Counted from the stretch's first letter, positions 1 through 11,084 are shown. The stretch is DNA of 16,149 nucleotides from Euperipatoides rowelli (GCA_003024985.2 PXIH01S0006633.1); one strand, 5' to 3'. Notes: generated by a model not told the origin, from the sequence alone. Made by a program: numbers and translations.

Positions 1-681
1 TACATTTGTAAAGTATTCAAACAATATACTTTCGTAAAGTATACAAACTTCATTTAATAAATTCAAATGTTAGCAAGGTTTAACTGTTGCCAAATTTAAG
101 GTTTTCAAAATTTTTGCAGCCATTTTGATTTTGGGTTTTTGCACTGTTTTCTTTATCACCATTTATATAAATTTTTTCTAACATCAAAACGATTAGATTG
201 AGACCTGTTACCAGGATCTGTTTTTGTTTTAACCATTGGCATCCACACATGGTTATTTTAAAATATTTTTCCTCAAAAACACTACAATTGAAAATATTTC
301 ATTTATGTTATATTGACTATTTTTATTTAATATAATTTTAAGCATTTCATACTCCTTTTATATTTTGTTTTGTTATTTGTTTGTTTTATTCTTCTTTATT
401 TTAGTGCTGGCGATTGTAGTGTTTTTCATCTGTTTTGTTTTTATTTAATTAGTATTATATTTAAAGGCTTAATTAAATTGAGTTTAAATGGAAAATAATA
501 CTAAACTAAAATAACTATAATATAACTACAATATTCATAGTTTGTTATACCGGTATTTCTAAATATTAGGTTATTAATATAACTTACCAGATTAAGAGAT
601 ATAATAAGAACAAGTAAACATCTTTAAAAATATAAAAATATTTTATTGCATTTATTAACTAAGTTTATTTATTTATTTCAG
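1..681 (+). other. 3' part of an upstream intron; no gene seen
   Basis: This stretch is AT-rich with stop codons in all frames I read and no coding-like segment. It ends in a pyrimidine/T-rich run and CAG at 679-681, immediately before the open frame of the giant exon. A plausible branch-point-like ATTAACT lies about 20 bases upstream of the acceptor. The open frame formally extends back to a TTG at 646, but that segment is better read as the intron end. The start codon, signal peptide and promoter of the gene must therefore lie upstream of the window. Confidence 0.75.
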
Positions 682-2499
682 AATTATCAGAAGAACGAAT
701 ACTGTGAATGTTATCATGGCTATTGGGGTTCTAGTTGTGAAAAAGAATGTATTGGCGGATTTAAAGATCCTTGCTATGGTCATGGAATCTGTGACAAAGA
801 TAACGGGACTTGCAGCTGTGAGAAAAGATTTGATCACCAAAGTGATTGTATGAACTGCTCTAAAAATTGGATTGGAACTGATTGTTCCATTGCTCTAACA
901 GAATTACCTCTCTCAGACACACATCATGCAACTTCTTATGGAAAAGGCCATTATACCACTTTCGATGGTGCTAATTTTGACTTCCATGGTATTGGTGAAT
1001 ATAAAATCTATGAAGATTCACGAATTAGTCTTCATACACATCATATTATTTGCAGTTTATATGGTATATCATCTTGTATCTCTACAGTGGCTGTTAAAAT
1101 AGGAACTACTATCATCATGTTGAAAGGTGGAATTGATACTCGTAATATAGATGGAAGAATGTGGATCAATGGGAAACGGATTGAAATTTTATCCTCAAAA
1201 GTAATTTCCACATCATGGACATGCATACGGAAATCCATTAATCATTATCAATTGTCATCAACCAGCAGTTTTAAACTTGACATTATTATCACAGGGTTGT
1301 ATTTAAATGTTGAATTACATGTACATCACAGTTATTGTAGATATGCAAAAGGTCTATTGGGACATTGCGATAAAAATCCATTAAATGACTTTGTCCTAAA
1401 CAATGGAACTATTTTGACAGCATCATTTAAAGGAACTTTAAGTCAGCAAAGTATTCATGAAGTTTTTGGTCCATCTTGGTTAATTTCAGGTAAAGAGAGT
1501 TTAATTGATACTGAAGCTTCAGATTTTGCATTATTCTTCAATAATAGTCATACAGCAACAACAAAGCCATTGGATTTACCTGAAACAGATATCACTTTTG
1601 AATTAGATTTCAAAATACATGAATCTTTAAAAGACTGTGGAACTATTTTCTTATATTCCAAAATCAAATCGTTCGCTCTTTTGAATTGTGGAAGTAAATT
1701 GGTTTTGCACTTTAATGAAACAAATATTCACACCTCCATTTCAGTTTCTAAAAATCAATGGTACCATCTAGCCATTACTTGGGAAAGGATTACAATGGAT
1801 TTGAATATTTTGGTGTTTGATCAGTCAGAAACAGTTCAAGCTTCTAGACACAATTTTGCAGTTTATGAAACGAATGTATTCACCAGTTGGGGAACACTTA
1901 TTCTTGGAAAATGGATTGCCCCAAATAATGTCTTCATATATCACTCATGGAACTTTATTGGATGGATTGATGAAGTAAGAATTTGGAAAGAAATTTTAAG
2001 TATTACAACAATTAGAGCAAATCTTTGGGCTTATATAAATGTGAAAAAATCCTCAACAATAATTCATTATTGGCTTTTTAATGAAGGATATGGGTTCACA
2101 GTCCATGATATCATTTCTAGTTTTAGCCTGAAAATTGATACACAAATTTCAGTTAATGTATGGCATATATCATACATATTCAAAAAGCAGTTTAGCTTAC
2201 ACGTTTATAATCAATACAAAATCTCTCAGATTAGTTCTTCTAAAGCTCTTGAAGATGCAACTAAATTTTGTCATCATACAATTGGAACCATAGTATTTGA
2301 TGGGGTATGCAGTGGTTTAGGCTCTTCAGCTGTTTCATTTTATAACCAAGCGTGTATAAAGGATATAATCAGTAACAATAAAACTTATTTCAGTTTGGAT
2401 AGTATTCTTATTGTGTCCAGATACTGCCAAAACATAATAACAATTTCAGTTGACTTTACCCAGCATTTGTGTAGAATATTTTCAAATAGTCCTCTTATT
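682..2499 (+). repeat. Protein module 1 (EGF-vWD-LamG-Cys domain)
   Basis: The exon enters just before the C-E-C of the EGF region, with GYWG at 718-729 and the close GTDCS near 880. The vWD-like part runs from about 946 (FDG at 961-969, then GEYKIY) to ND at 1384-1389. Its terminal motif reads LGHC (1357-1368), so the first Cys of the CG.C motif seen in modules 2, 3 and 5 is a Leu here. FGPSW follows at 1465-1479. The LamG-like part spans about 1519-1990 and has the best IDEVRIW motif (1966-1986). WLFNEG is at 2071-2088. The Cys domain begins near 2251, with its first Cys at 2269. Confidence 0.8.
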
Positions 2500-5400
2500 G
2501 GTTGGATTGGAAAAGATTGTGATATAAGATGTGTTTATGGAACGTCTGATGTTTTGAAATCTGAACAATGCTCATGTTACCCTGGATTCTGGGGAAATAA
2601 TTGTACTAATGTGTGCCCAGCTGATGACAATGGTGCTTGTGGAAATAATGGCAAATGTGATCCATTAGGTACCTGTATATGTCTGCCTAATTTTGATACA
2701 TCTAAATCATGTCTGGCATGTAATAAGGGATGGTATGGAAACGAGTGTTCATCTGTTTCAATATCAATTACCAGTCAAAAGAATTTTGCAGTTTGTTCTG
2801 TTTTTAGTTATTCTCATTACATAATGTTTGATGGCATTACTTATGATATGAATGTTGGAGGAGAGTTCCAGTTTTATAAATCCAGCTTGTTTAATGTTTA
2901 TGTAAGACAAATTTCATGTGGTGTTCCTAATGTTACATGTATTCAATCTATATGGATACAATTTTTTTCTCAAAACCTTACTATTAGAGCTCCTGTTTCC
3001 GAACATCATACAGCTACAATATGGCTTAATGGAGAAGAGAAAGAAGTGGATACTTTCATCATCTTGGAAAATAATTACAATATTTCTAGAAACAATGATT
3101 TTATTCAAATTGTACACCATCCTAGTGATTCTAGTATTAATATAAGAGCTTATAAACGTTATTTGAATACAGTGCTTAAAGTTGCAAAACCATATTGTAA
3201 AACTGTGAAAGATAGTTTATGCGGAAATTGTGATGGCAATAAAAATAATGATATTCAAATTAGTTCAAATTCATTTATCACACAGAGTCAAATTACAGTT
3301 CAAATAATTAATACCATCTTTGCTAATATTTGCAAAATACCAAATAATATACAGACAGGATTTATCTACACACATGATGAACTCTTAGCATTGGAAAATT
3401 CATTTACCAATGGATTTAGTGTGTGGTTTAATGAATCTGGCTGCATTTCTGGTAAACTAGAATATGGGCCTGGTCACTCCATGAATATTACTATTGGAGT
3501 GAATATTAAAATAGAATATATTGAAAATCAAACAGTGGTTGGAGTTATCTTATCTTACACTTCACAGAAAACCTTTATTGTTTTCATAAATTCAACAATA
3601 CACATTTATGTTGAAGGTATTATTTATGACATTGGAATTAAGCCTGTCATTGGACAATGGAGCTTCATTGCAATCGAATATATTCCCATAAGTGGTTCTT
3701 GTACAATTATTTATGTAACAAATGGAAATGTTCTTATAGAAAATATAATCATCGGTATTGGATTATTTAAACCTGGTGGTAATATAATATTAGGAAGTCA
3801 TATTAGTTTAACAGTTATTGAATCCGTAATTACTAGTACAAATCTCATTTGGCAAATAAATGGACTATACATCTGGAATATAAGCTTAGAAGTCAATGAA
3901 ATTGTCAACATCCATAACCATATCACTACAACATCTATCATTTCACATCTCACAAATGCTTGGATATTCCTGGAAGGTTTTGGAATCACGGTCCTTGATG
4001 TGATTAATGGTGTAATTCTCAATTTTCTTGATAATAAACCTTCTTGGATTTTATCAGACATCACAGTTTCAATAACAATTGATGAAAGAGTTGAATCAAT
4101 ATCAATAATTACTTCAGACCAATATGAGAAAGCAAAAGATATATGTAGCTTTTTAAATAGTACAGCATTAAACACAAATTGTACAAAACTAATGGACAAC
4201 CCTGGCAATTTATTTCATTTACTGTGTATTAAGGATTTCTTGTTAACAAAGAGCACTCATTCTGTAAGTTTAGCAACAATTGGACTGTCAGATTATTGTT
4301 ATAGTAGTTTGACTAATGTGCCAAGCCCTTTGGAAGAACTATGTGCTGTATTACCTGCTAATATTATTTCATTAGTACCATGTGATCATAAATGCAAGCA
4401 TGGAGTTTTGAATTCTACTGGTGATGGATGTAATTGCTATAAAGGATATTGGGGTGATAAATGTGCTGATGAATGTCCTGGTGGGAATAAAAATCCCTGT
4501 TATAACCATGGCCAATGTGATACCACTACTGGAGAATGTGAATGCAGATATCCATTTTCTAAGGAATCGGATTGTTTCTTGTGTTTTGGTGATTGGTTAG
4601 GAAAGCATTGTACAGTGCTACCTATTGATGTGCTCACAGACAAACGAACAAACACTGTATGTATGGTATTTGGAACAGGTCAAATAATTTCCTTCAGTGG
4701 ACTGAATTTCTTCTTTAAAGAAATTGGTGATTTCTGGGTTTTGAACAATAATGGTTCTTTATCAATTCAGATCAGAACAGAAGATTGCGGTAAGCAATCG
4801 TCTTGCATCTCAGCACTAGCTGTAAAATATTTGAATGATATATTTGTTATTGCGTCATTGAATGATAATGTTTCTATATGGAAAAATGGTAATAAATTGT
4901 CAACAGCTTATTTTCCTATACCTTTTCAACAAACCATTATTGATAATCCAGCTTTGGATGAATATGTAATTTCAAATGGAAATCACTTCACTATTAATAT
5001 AAGACGAATTAATGGCTCCTTAAGTTTCATTTTAAAATCTGAAAAACTCTTATGTGAAACACAAAAAGCTATTTGTGGTCCATGCACTGGAAATTTGAAT
5101 TACTTTGATGTATCTTTAGACATTAGCATTATTAAAAAAGGTTGGGAAATTGTGGTTCGAGATAACTTATTTACTACAATTGACTCAATATCTTCGATTA
5201 TTTCTAATTCTAGATTATGCATCCATATTGATAATATAATCTTAACCACAGAACCTATTCATAATTTAATAGATGTAGAAAATGTAACTCTTGAGTTCCT
5301 TGTCAATATCACAAGTGGAGGAGTTATTCTCTCATACAGTAAAGAAGAAACTTTTGCCATTGTAGCTGATGGTACCTTTAGACTTGTTTATGGAAAGATC

Positions 5401-8400
5401 ATTTTTGATACAAAATTTCTTGTTGAATTAAATATATGGACTAAAATTGTTATAACATGGATCAAACATTCATCAACCATAACCTTTTATCTCATTACTG
5501 GAAGCAAGTTCCAGCAGATTAGTTTTGTATTTGTTGATAAAATAAACATATTTCCTTCAGAAGGAATATTTACTCTTGGAAAATGGCAACCTTCATCAAA
5601 CAATTATGTTTTTAATACATCGACTGGATTTATTGGTTCTATTGATGAACTTGTTATGTGGAATAAGATATTTGATAGTGTGGAAGTTTTGAACAGTTGG
5701 GGATGTGATTGGAAACCTGGAGTAGAAGGAATTATTGGTTTGTGGAAATTTAATGATGGTGAAGGAACTGTGCTTAAAGATCTAGTTAACAATGGCAATT
5801 TTATATTTTATAATCAATCTTGGATATCAGGATCTTTATTGTGGATACAATCAACAACTTTTATTAAAACTATAGATCGGGATTACTTATTTTCTGGAAA
5901 CAGCTTGGTGAATAATGCCACCGCTTATTTCATATGTCTTAAATTTTTATATGAACCAATCTTATATTCTCAATGTCATAGTTTAGGCCGAGCTACAGTT
6001 GAGTTCTTTTTCAGAACTTGCATTCAGGAAGTTTCGATGGGGAAAACGCCACAAGCAGCCTTTACTACTGTCATAATGTTTTCAGATTATTGCCAAACTG
6101 AATTGAAACTCTTATCATGGCCAGCAGTTAACTTGTGCAATGAATTTAAATTGTTCCCTAGATGGTTTGGAAAGCAATGTGAATTAGAATGTCAATTTCC
6201 AGTAAATATAAAGAGTGACGAATGTGTTTGCAGAGATGGTTACTGGGGAAAACAGTGTTCATTTATTTGTCCAGGTGGTTCTTTGAATCCCTGCTCTGGC
6301 CATGGTATTTGTAACTCTGTTACTGGTACCTGCCTTTGTGAAGCAAATTGGAAAGGAAATCATGAGTGTTCGAAATGTAGTGAAGGTTGGATTGGTCAAG
6401 ATTGTTCCATAGCTATACCAACAGATGGTAATCAAAGAGTAATTAAACATTGTTTTGTATATCCTAATGGATTTTACACACTTTTTGATGGATCTAGTGT
6501 TTCTTTTAAAACCCCTGGTGAATATATATTATTTGATAATGCAGAAGTAGGCATAAAAGTATCTATTAGACAAACATTTTGTAACAATATGGATGCATGT
6601 ATTAGCACTATTGGAATAGAAAGTACAACTAAAAGTAGTATTCTGTTTAATCTCATCTTAGATGCTACTAATGCACCCAAAACAGGCGTGGTTATTTGGA
6701 TGAATAATTCCACAATCGACTTAAATGGTCCAATAATTTGGGGATTTGAAAACGAATTCCAGTTAGAAAGATCATCTTTAAATGATATAGAATTTAAAAA
6801 GAAACGTATTTCTAAAAATGACTTTGTTCTAAAGATAAATGTTCAGAAAAACCTCTTCAGTGTTGATTTGTCTACCATGAAAACTGGATTTACTTCAACA
6901 AAAGGACTATGTGCGTCATCAACTTCAGGATCAGTAAAATGCCATGCTAATGATATAATTTCTCAAATATCATGTTATGGTTTAATTCAGGTTAATAATA
7001 AAATTTCTATATCCCAGAAAACAATCTATGACTTCTTCTTCAGTTGGAAAATGACTTCATCAAGTATTTTTAAACTATATTCAGAGAGCTTAAGTCTGAC
7101 ATATGTTCCTCCAGATTCAGGATATTGCCTTTTCTTCAATAATACTAGTTTATTGCTTTCCCCATCTTGGAATATAAGTTCTATAAATACCATAACGATA
7201 CAGTTCATGATCAATATTGTTGCAAACAATAATGGTGTAATTTTATCGTCTACTAATAGTCAGTATTTATCTGTAGCTATTAAAGATTCTACATTCTTTA
7301 TTTCTATTGTAAACCAGAGCATAAATACTCATATAACTGTAGTTTTTAATAAATGGGTTCAGATATCTCTAGTTTATAATCAAATTCTAGGGATTTTACA
7401 CTTTCATCATATCTGTTCATCTCTGATCCATGATATAATCACCATAAATATAGGTACAACAATGTGGCAGGTCAATAACCAATTGATAATTGGATCAGGT
7501 TCTACAGTTAATAATTTTGTTGGATTTTTGGATCAATTAGTGGTTTGGAATCGAGTCTTCACAGCAGCAGACATTAAAGATGTATGGAAGGTGACTATAT
7601 CTAAAACAGAGAAAAATGTATTCCTGTTGTGGAATTTTAATAAAGGATTTGGAAATGTTGTTCAAGAACTAATAAGTGGTACTACATCCATACTAAGTGT
7701 AAATTCAGGAATAAGTTGGACAGTATCAACATCCTCATTGAACAGCACTTATTTATTTAAAAGTATCAGTTTTAGTTTGGTTGTGCAATTCATGAATATA
7801 GATTTACAATATAAAGCTTTCAAAATATGTCAACAACAATTATTTTCAGGAAAGTTAAATGCTGTCTGTTATACCTTACAGTCCAAAGCTGAATTTTTCT
7901 ACATGACTTGTCTTCAAGACATTGCATCAACTGGTTTAATTTCTCATAGTATGGAATCAGTTATTTCCTTTGCATCAGAATGTCAAGTAATCTTATCTCA
8001 TTCTGAATGGCCAGCTCAATATTTATGTAATTTATTTCCTGATCGTGATTTCCCACTTTGGTATGGCCCTACTTGCAAAAGTAAATGTCTCTTTGGTGTT
8101 ATAGATCATAATAAAAATACCTGTAAATGCTTATCAGGTTATGGAGGTTCTAAATGTGATGTGAAATGTCCTGGGCCTAATGGTAATCCATGCAATGGAC
8201 ATGGTACATGCCTTGTGACCACTGGACATTGTAACTGCACTAAAACTTGGAAAGGAGATGAAGCCTGCAGTACTTGTAGTACTCATTGGACAGGAAATAA
8301 TTGTGATCAACAAATTCTACCCAATCATGATCTTTCTTGTGTAGCTGAAAAAAGTGGTTTTGTGATCCATTTTAACAGAGGAGGATTCAGTAATAAAATT

Positions 8401-8445
8401 CCAGGGACATATGATTTGATTAAATCAGACAACCTAACAATCAGG
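682..8445 (+). CDS. Giant exon of a modular secreted EGF/vWD/LamG protein
   Basis: This exon encodes 2588 residues without a stop and is phase 0 at both ends (CAG acceptor at 679-681, GTAAG donor at 8446). It contains four full copies and the start of a fifth copy of one module. The order in each is: two EGF-like knots (C-x-C..GYWG..C...CPGG..NPC.GHG.C...G.C.C, then a GW.G.DC close), a vWD-like domain (Y..FDG...GEY... to a CG.C-type end with ND), a LamG/concanavalin-like domain (W..I.W, G.IDE...W, then W.FN.G), and a domain with a C...C...FY..C..D...YC pattern. The spacing of a conserved Cys (2518, 4381, 6178, 8074) gives a repeat length of 1797-1896 bases. More than twenty N-x-S/T sequons, the many cysteines and the lack of a membrane helix suggest a secreted, disulfide-bonded product. 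No GDPH cleavage site was seen. An ECM, mucus or adhesive role is inference. I do not recognise an orthologue. Confidence 0.9.
2500..4362 (+). repeat. Protein module 2, with a degenerate LamG-like domain
   Basis: The module opens with GWIGKDC (2500-2520) and GFWG at 2584. The EGF pair closes near 2757. The vWD-like part has FDG at 2827-2835 and ends with CGNC (3220-3231) followed by DGNKNND, the closest match in the protein to the usual vWD end. The LamG-like part (about 3406-3890) has lost the IDE signature: the aligned site reads WQINGLYIW. The following W.FN.G motif is altered to WIFLEG at 3961. The Cys domain (about 4115-4350) keeps its cysteines and a DYC at its end. Confidence 0.75.
4363..6159 (+). 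repeat. Protein module 3 (EGF-vWD-LamG-Cys domain)
   Basis: The module starts at the Cys at 4381 but lacks the W-x-G before it (LVPC instead of GW.GK.C). GYWG is at 4444, and CPGG with NPCYNHG follows. The vWD-like part has FSG in place of FDG (4693-4701) and ends with CGPC (5074-5085) and TGNLNYFD. The LamG-like part runs from about 5230 to 5670, with FIGSIDELVMWN at 5629-5664 and LWKFNDGEG at 5740-5766. The Cys domain (about 5887-6140) shows FFFRTC and SDYC. This is the shortest full module, 1797 bases. Confidence 0.8.
6160..8055 (+). repeat. Protein module 4, with a split CG.C motif
   Basis: The module opens with RWFGKQC (6160-6180), GYWG at 6238 and CPGGSLNPCSGHG. The vWD-like part has FDG at 6484-6492, GEYILF and a clear VSIRQTFC strand. 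Its end is changed: the two cysteines at 6910 and 6940 are separated by nine residues instead of two. The LamG-like part (about 7117-7590) keeps FVGFLDQLVVWN (7516-7551) and LWNFNKGFG at 7627-7653. The Cys domain (about 7810-8037) has FFYMTCLQD and ends in ASEC. It is the longest full module, 1896 bases. Confidence 0.8.
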
Positions 8446-8681
8446 GTAAGACTTTCATTAAAGTAATTATAAATAAATAGATGTAGAGCTAAGTATTTGT
8501 TTAGTTGTTTTAATCATTTTACACAATATTAATTATGTTGTTTTTTATAGACTTTTCCCAGTGTTTCAGTTGGAAAAGTTAAAATTGTGTTTAAACATAA
8601 CCTACAACAAATATTATTATGTTTAGTCATAAACAACAATTTTAATTTTAATATATTATTAGTGAACTGTTTGTCAATACG

Positions 8682-8700
8682 CTACATTACCCCCCTCGGC
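8682..8700 (-). other. Candidate polypurine tract and LTR start
   Basis: On the minus strand, GAGGGGGG at 8697-8690 precedes TAATGTAGC. In LTR retrotransposons the purine tract primes plus-strand synthesis and sits directly before the 3' LTR, which begins with TG. The location just past the integrase C-terminal relic is right. No matching LTR copy is visible elsewhere in the window, so the exact boundary is unconfirmed. Confidence 0.5.
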
Positions 8701-8959
8701 TACTCATGATGTAGTAGGATAATAGCAATACTTCTTCAGTATTTTGGGTGGATCTGGCTAGTTTCCTAAATTTGGTATATTTGATGCAGATTCTTAGTCA
8801 ACCATTTGGTTCTCTATTAAGTAATTTGGGTTCAGTAGAGTCATTGGAGGTATCTCTGATAGGCATAGTTGGTCATGTGTCTTTTTCATACCTGTCTGGT
8901 ATTAAATTAACTAGGTACATTACTGGTCCATATTTTTTCTGTATGACACTGGTTCCCAA

Positions 8960-9660
8960 CGAGTCATAGTTTTGCTTTTGTTACAGGTTTTAGAGAACAT
9001 GGTGTTTTCTACTTTGAAGCTTCTGAGACTTGGGTGTATCACTATTGAAATTTCCTGGAGGTTTTATAATTTGTAAGTGATTCCTCAATTGTCATCCTAA
9101 GAATAGTTCCATTGGGATTTTAATTGTAACTGTGTGCGGCATTGATTGATGTATAGATAAGAAGTTGTTTACTTTTAAAGTTAATATAGTCATCAAGTTT
9201 ATGCAGAAAATTCTTGAGTATCTGTAGAAACACTCTACCTGTTGATTCAAAGCTGGATGGCGGGTGTCATCAGCATGTGGTGTATTCCTGGTTTTTGAAA
9301 AATTTGGAAAAAGACGAGGAGATAAACTGGATACCATTGGCAGATAACAGTTGTTTAGGATACTCATATCTTGTAAAATATTCCTCTGCCAGTGTGGTGT
9401 GGATTGTGTCTGTGGATGCCATGATAATGACCTGTGCCATTTTGAGAATGTGTTCACTATGTATAACGAGAAATTTACTACCTGATAGGCTACTACTGGC
9501 CCAGCAAAATCTACATGAATCCTTTTCCAGGGACCATACATGTGGTGGTACTTTAAGTGAATCTTTGGTGTGGAGTAAAAAAGTAGAATAATATGTGCAG
9601 TCTGCCCAATTTATTTGCCCATGGTTGTCCACCAGAACAGGGATCTTGCTAGCATCTCAT
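8960..9660 (-). pseudogene. Broken Ty3/gypsy integrase
   Basis: The core appears in two alternating minus-strand frames. The first catalytic Asp is in R-I-H-V-D-F-A-G-P (Asp codon at 9511-9509). The second lies in L-L-S-A-N-G-I-Q-F, where the expected Asp is Ala (codon GCC at 9341-9339). The Glu is in N-Q-Q-V-E-C (9235-9233). The second-to-third distance is 106 bases, two short of the 108 expected for a D-x35-E spacing, which fits a small deletion between them. The run P-H-T-V-T ... P-M-E-L-F-L-G near 9092-9150 matches the C-terminal part. A remnant of the zinc-binding N-terminal region (H-I-G-I-V-R-M-R) is readable near 9665-9690. The frameshifts and the lost catalytic residue make it inactive. 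Confidence 0.85.
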
Positions 9661-9779
9661 CCTGACAATCCCAATGTGATTTTTATATAATCTTTCAAGA
9701 CTTTTGCTCATAGGATTGTGGGTACTGCCACTCTTTTACACCACATTAAGCAATCTTCTGGTAATGTCAATTTGTCTCT

Positions 9780-10020
9780 TTTTGCTTTGGAAACTTTTTA
9801 TTGTTGGTTCAGATTTTATGCCTAAACCACTTGTGGCATATTGTGAAATTTGGGACAGGATTTAATTTGTAATGTGGTGCAGCTACTAATTCCTTTATTT
9901 GTGTGAACACTAAGTCTTGTTTTAGTATCCCAGCTCCAATTAATATTTACCTAGCAAGTTATTTAGTAGTCTTAGGATTGTTGACAAGTTAGGTAAATTC
10001 AGGATTGTTGACAAGTTACT
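9780..10020 (-). pseudogene. Tether/RNase H region of the retrotransposon, heavily decayed
   Basis: Read on the minus strand, L-L-N-N-L-L-G-K-Y is followed, after a frameshift, by V-F-T-Q-I-K-E-L-V-A-A. This corresponds to the connection between reverse transcriptase and RNase H in Ty3/gypsy pol. The RNase H active site is not recognisable. A 27 bp direct duplication lies at 9974-10017 (AGGATTGTTGACAAGTTA starts at 9974 and again at 10001). Confidence 0.65.
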
Positions 10021-10074
10021 GTAGGTAAATAACTTACAAGGCTTAGGCAGGATCTAAGTTGATAAACTTCTGAG

Positions 10075-10490
10075 GTTCAGGTACTGTTAATATATCATTG
10101 ATTTTTGTTTTAGTAGGTCAAATGCCTTTAGAATTTATAATATGACCTAAGTATTTCACTCCAGGTTTACAAAATTCATATTTTTACTTATTCAAACGTA
10201 TTCAAATTTTTCCAGCTTATCTAGTACTAATTCTAGATATTTGAAACGAGTATTGTCATCCAGACTGGCTAATAAAGATAACAAGTGATATTAGAGACAT
10301 CTAGTAAAGGTTTGCCCATCAGCTTCTGAAATATTGCAGGGGCTGATGCAATACTGAAAGGTAATCACTTTATGCGACATAGACCTTTGTAGTGTTTATT
10401 GTTAGGTACTGTGCAGATTTGTCATCTAAACATGCCAGTTGATAGGCTTGTAATAAATCTAATTTTGAAAGATAGTACCAGAAGCTAATG
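10075..10490 (-). pseudogene. Broken Ty3/gypsy reverse transcriptase
   Basis: The minus strand shows A-S-G-T-I-F and, one base out of frame, S-K-L-D-L-L-Q-A-Y-Q, the motif carrying the first catalytic Asp (codon 10459-10457). Next comes L-P-F-S-I-A-S-A-P-A-I-F-Q-K-L-M from 10364 downward, ending at an in-frame stop (10271-10269). The two adjacent Asp codons of the YxDD active site survive as GATGAC at 10260-10255, but an insertion separates them from the upstream frame. The thumb segment Y-E-F-C-K-P-G-V-K-Y-L-G-H-I-I follows from 10180, with a stop at 10120-10118. The order and spacing are those of Ty3/gypsy, and the copy is clearly non-functional. Confidence 0.85.
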
Positions 10491-10500
10491 ATAATCTTTT

Positions 10501-11084
10501 TTTTTTCATTGTCATTTAAGGCCTGTAGTCCTTTTAAAATCATTTGCTTTGCTTTTTTTTTTTTACAGTTTGCTTTTCTGTTTGTATTTTAAGAGAATAA
10601 TTTCTAAATTGTGATAAATGTAACTATTTTGCTGTTAAAGACAATGGAAGGTCAAAGGTCTTGATTTGATTTCACATTTTATGGGCTAAACTAATATGGT
10701 GAATGTTCTGCACTTTATCTTTGACTCTACAGTATTTTGGACCTTCACTTATGAACCACTCTGCTTGTATGGTGGGGTAGGCTATACAAAGAATTTAGCG
10801 CCATATTGTTCTACTTGAGTCGGGTCAAATTCAATCCGAGATCAAGAGAGGTGTAGCCTATATTAAATTCCTGTTAAGTTTCAAGGTACAGTATGTAAAA
10901 TACATATATGATGAAAGTTAGAATGTCACTTTCATCTCTAACAAAGTTTTTTTTCAAAGTCACTGTTCAATAAGTGTAAACTTTATATTCCATCCTTTCT
11001 ATAAATGTACTGTATGTGTTTCATCCTAAATAATTGTATTTTTCATTTCTTTGCATTTAAATTTATTCATTTTCTTTAAAACAG
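10501..11084 (+). other. Intron sequence without recognised content
   Basis: This part is AT-rich with poly-T runs near 10498-10510 and 10552-10564. Some of it may be the 5' part of the retrotransposon, but no protease or gag motif was readable on the minus strand. It ends at the acceptor of the last exon. Confidence 0.5.

Larger units (their letters stand above)
8686..10500 (-). mobile_element. Decayed Ty3/gypsy LTR retrotransposon (pol fragments)
   Basis: On the minus strand, going from high to low coordinates, one can read reverse transcriptase, thumb/connection, tether-RNase H and integrase, then a purine tract followed by TGTAGC. This is the usual Ty3/gypsy order (RT, RH, IN, polypurine tract, 3' LTR). 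Every domain carries stops and frameshifts, so no intact protein can be made. The 5' end (gag, protease, 5' LTR) was not identified, and 10500-10870 shows no clear pol motif. The LTR that should lie below 8686 is not recognisable, so the element is old or truncated. Because it sits antisense inside a host intron it does not interrupt the gene's reading frame. Confidence 0.85.
8446..11084 (+). other. Phase-0 intron carrying a retrotransposon remnant
   Basis: The donor is AGG|GTAAGA and the acceptor TTTAAAACAG|G. Both sides are in phase 0. Reading on past 8445 without splicing hits a stop after six more codons. Joining 8445 to 11085 rebuilds the strand-loop-strand pattern T-I-R/V-T-R-K-T-C that aligns with V-S-I-R-Q-T-F-C of module 4 and V-Y-V-R-Q-I-S-C of module 2, so the junction is supported by protein similarity as well as by the splice signals. 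Much of the intron is a Ty3/gypsy relic in antisense orientation to the gene. Confidence 0.85.

Noticed and set aside
646-681. TTG at 646 as the start of the long open frame
   Set aside because: It is not an ATG, and the segment is a T-rich run ending in CAG directly before the EGF-like sequence. It is better explained as the end of an intron.
2918-3145. + strand open frame of 75 codons in another phase
   Set aside because: It overlaps the vWD-like domain of module 2, whose frame is supported by its repeats. The alternative peptide has no recognisable pattern.
1041-7229. Several minus-strand open frames of 63-136 codons inside the giant exon
   Set aside because: They are shadows of the long + strand coding sequence. 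They show no family pattern, and the + strand frame is conserved between modules.
8748-8969. + strand open frame of 73 codons in the intron
   Set aside because: It lies on the strand opposite the retrotransposon relic (integrase C-terminal region) and is an antisense shadow of it.
9214-9591. + strand open frame of 125 codons
   Set aside because: It is the antisense of the integrase core. The minus strand carries the recognisable integrase motifs.
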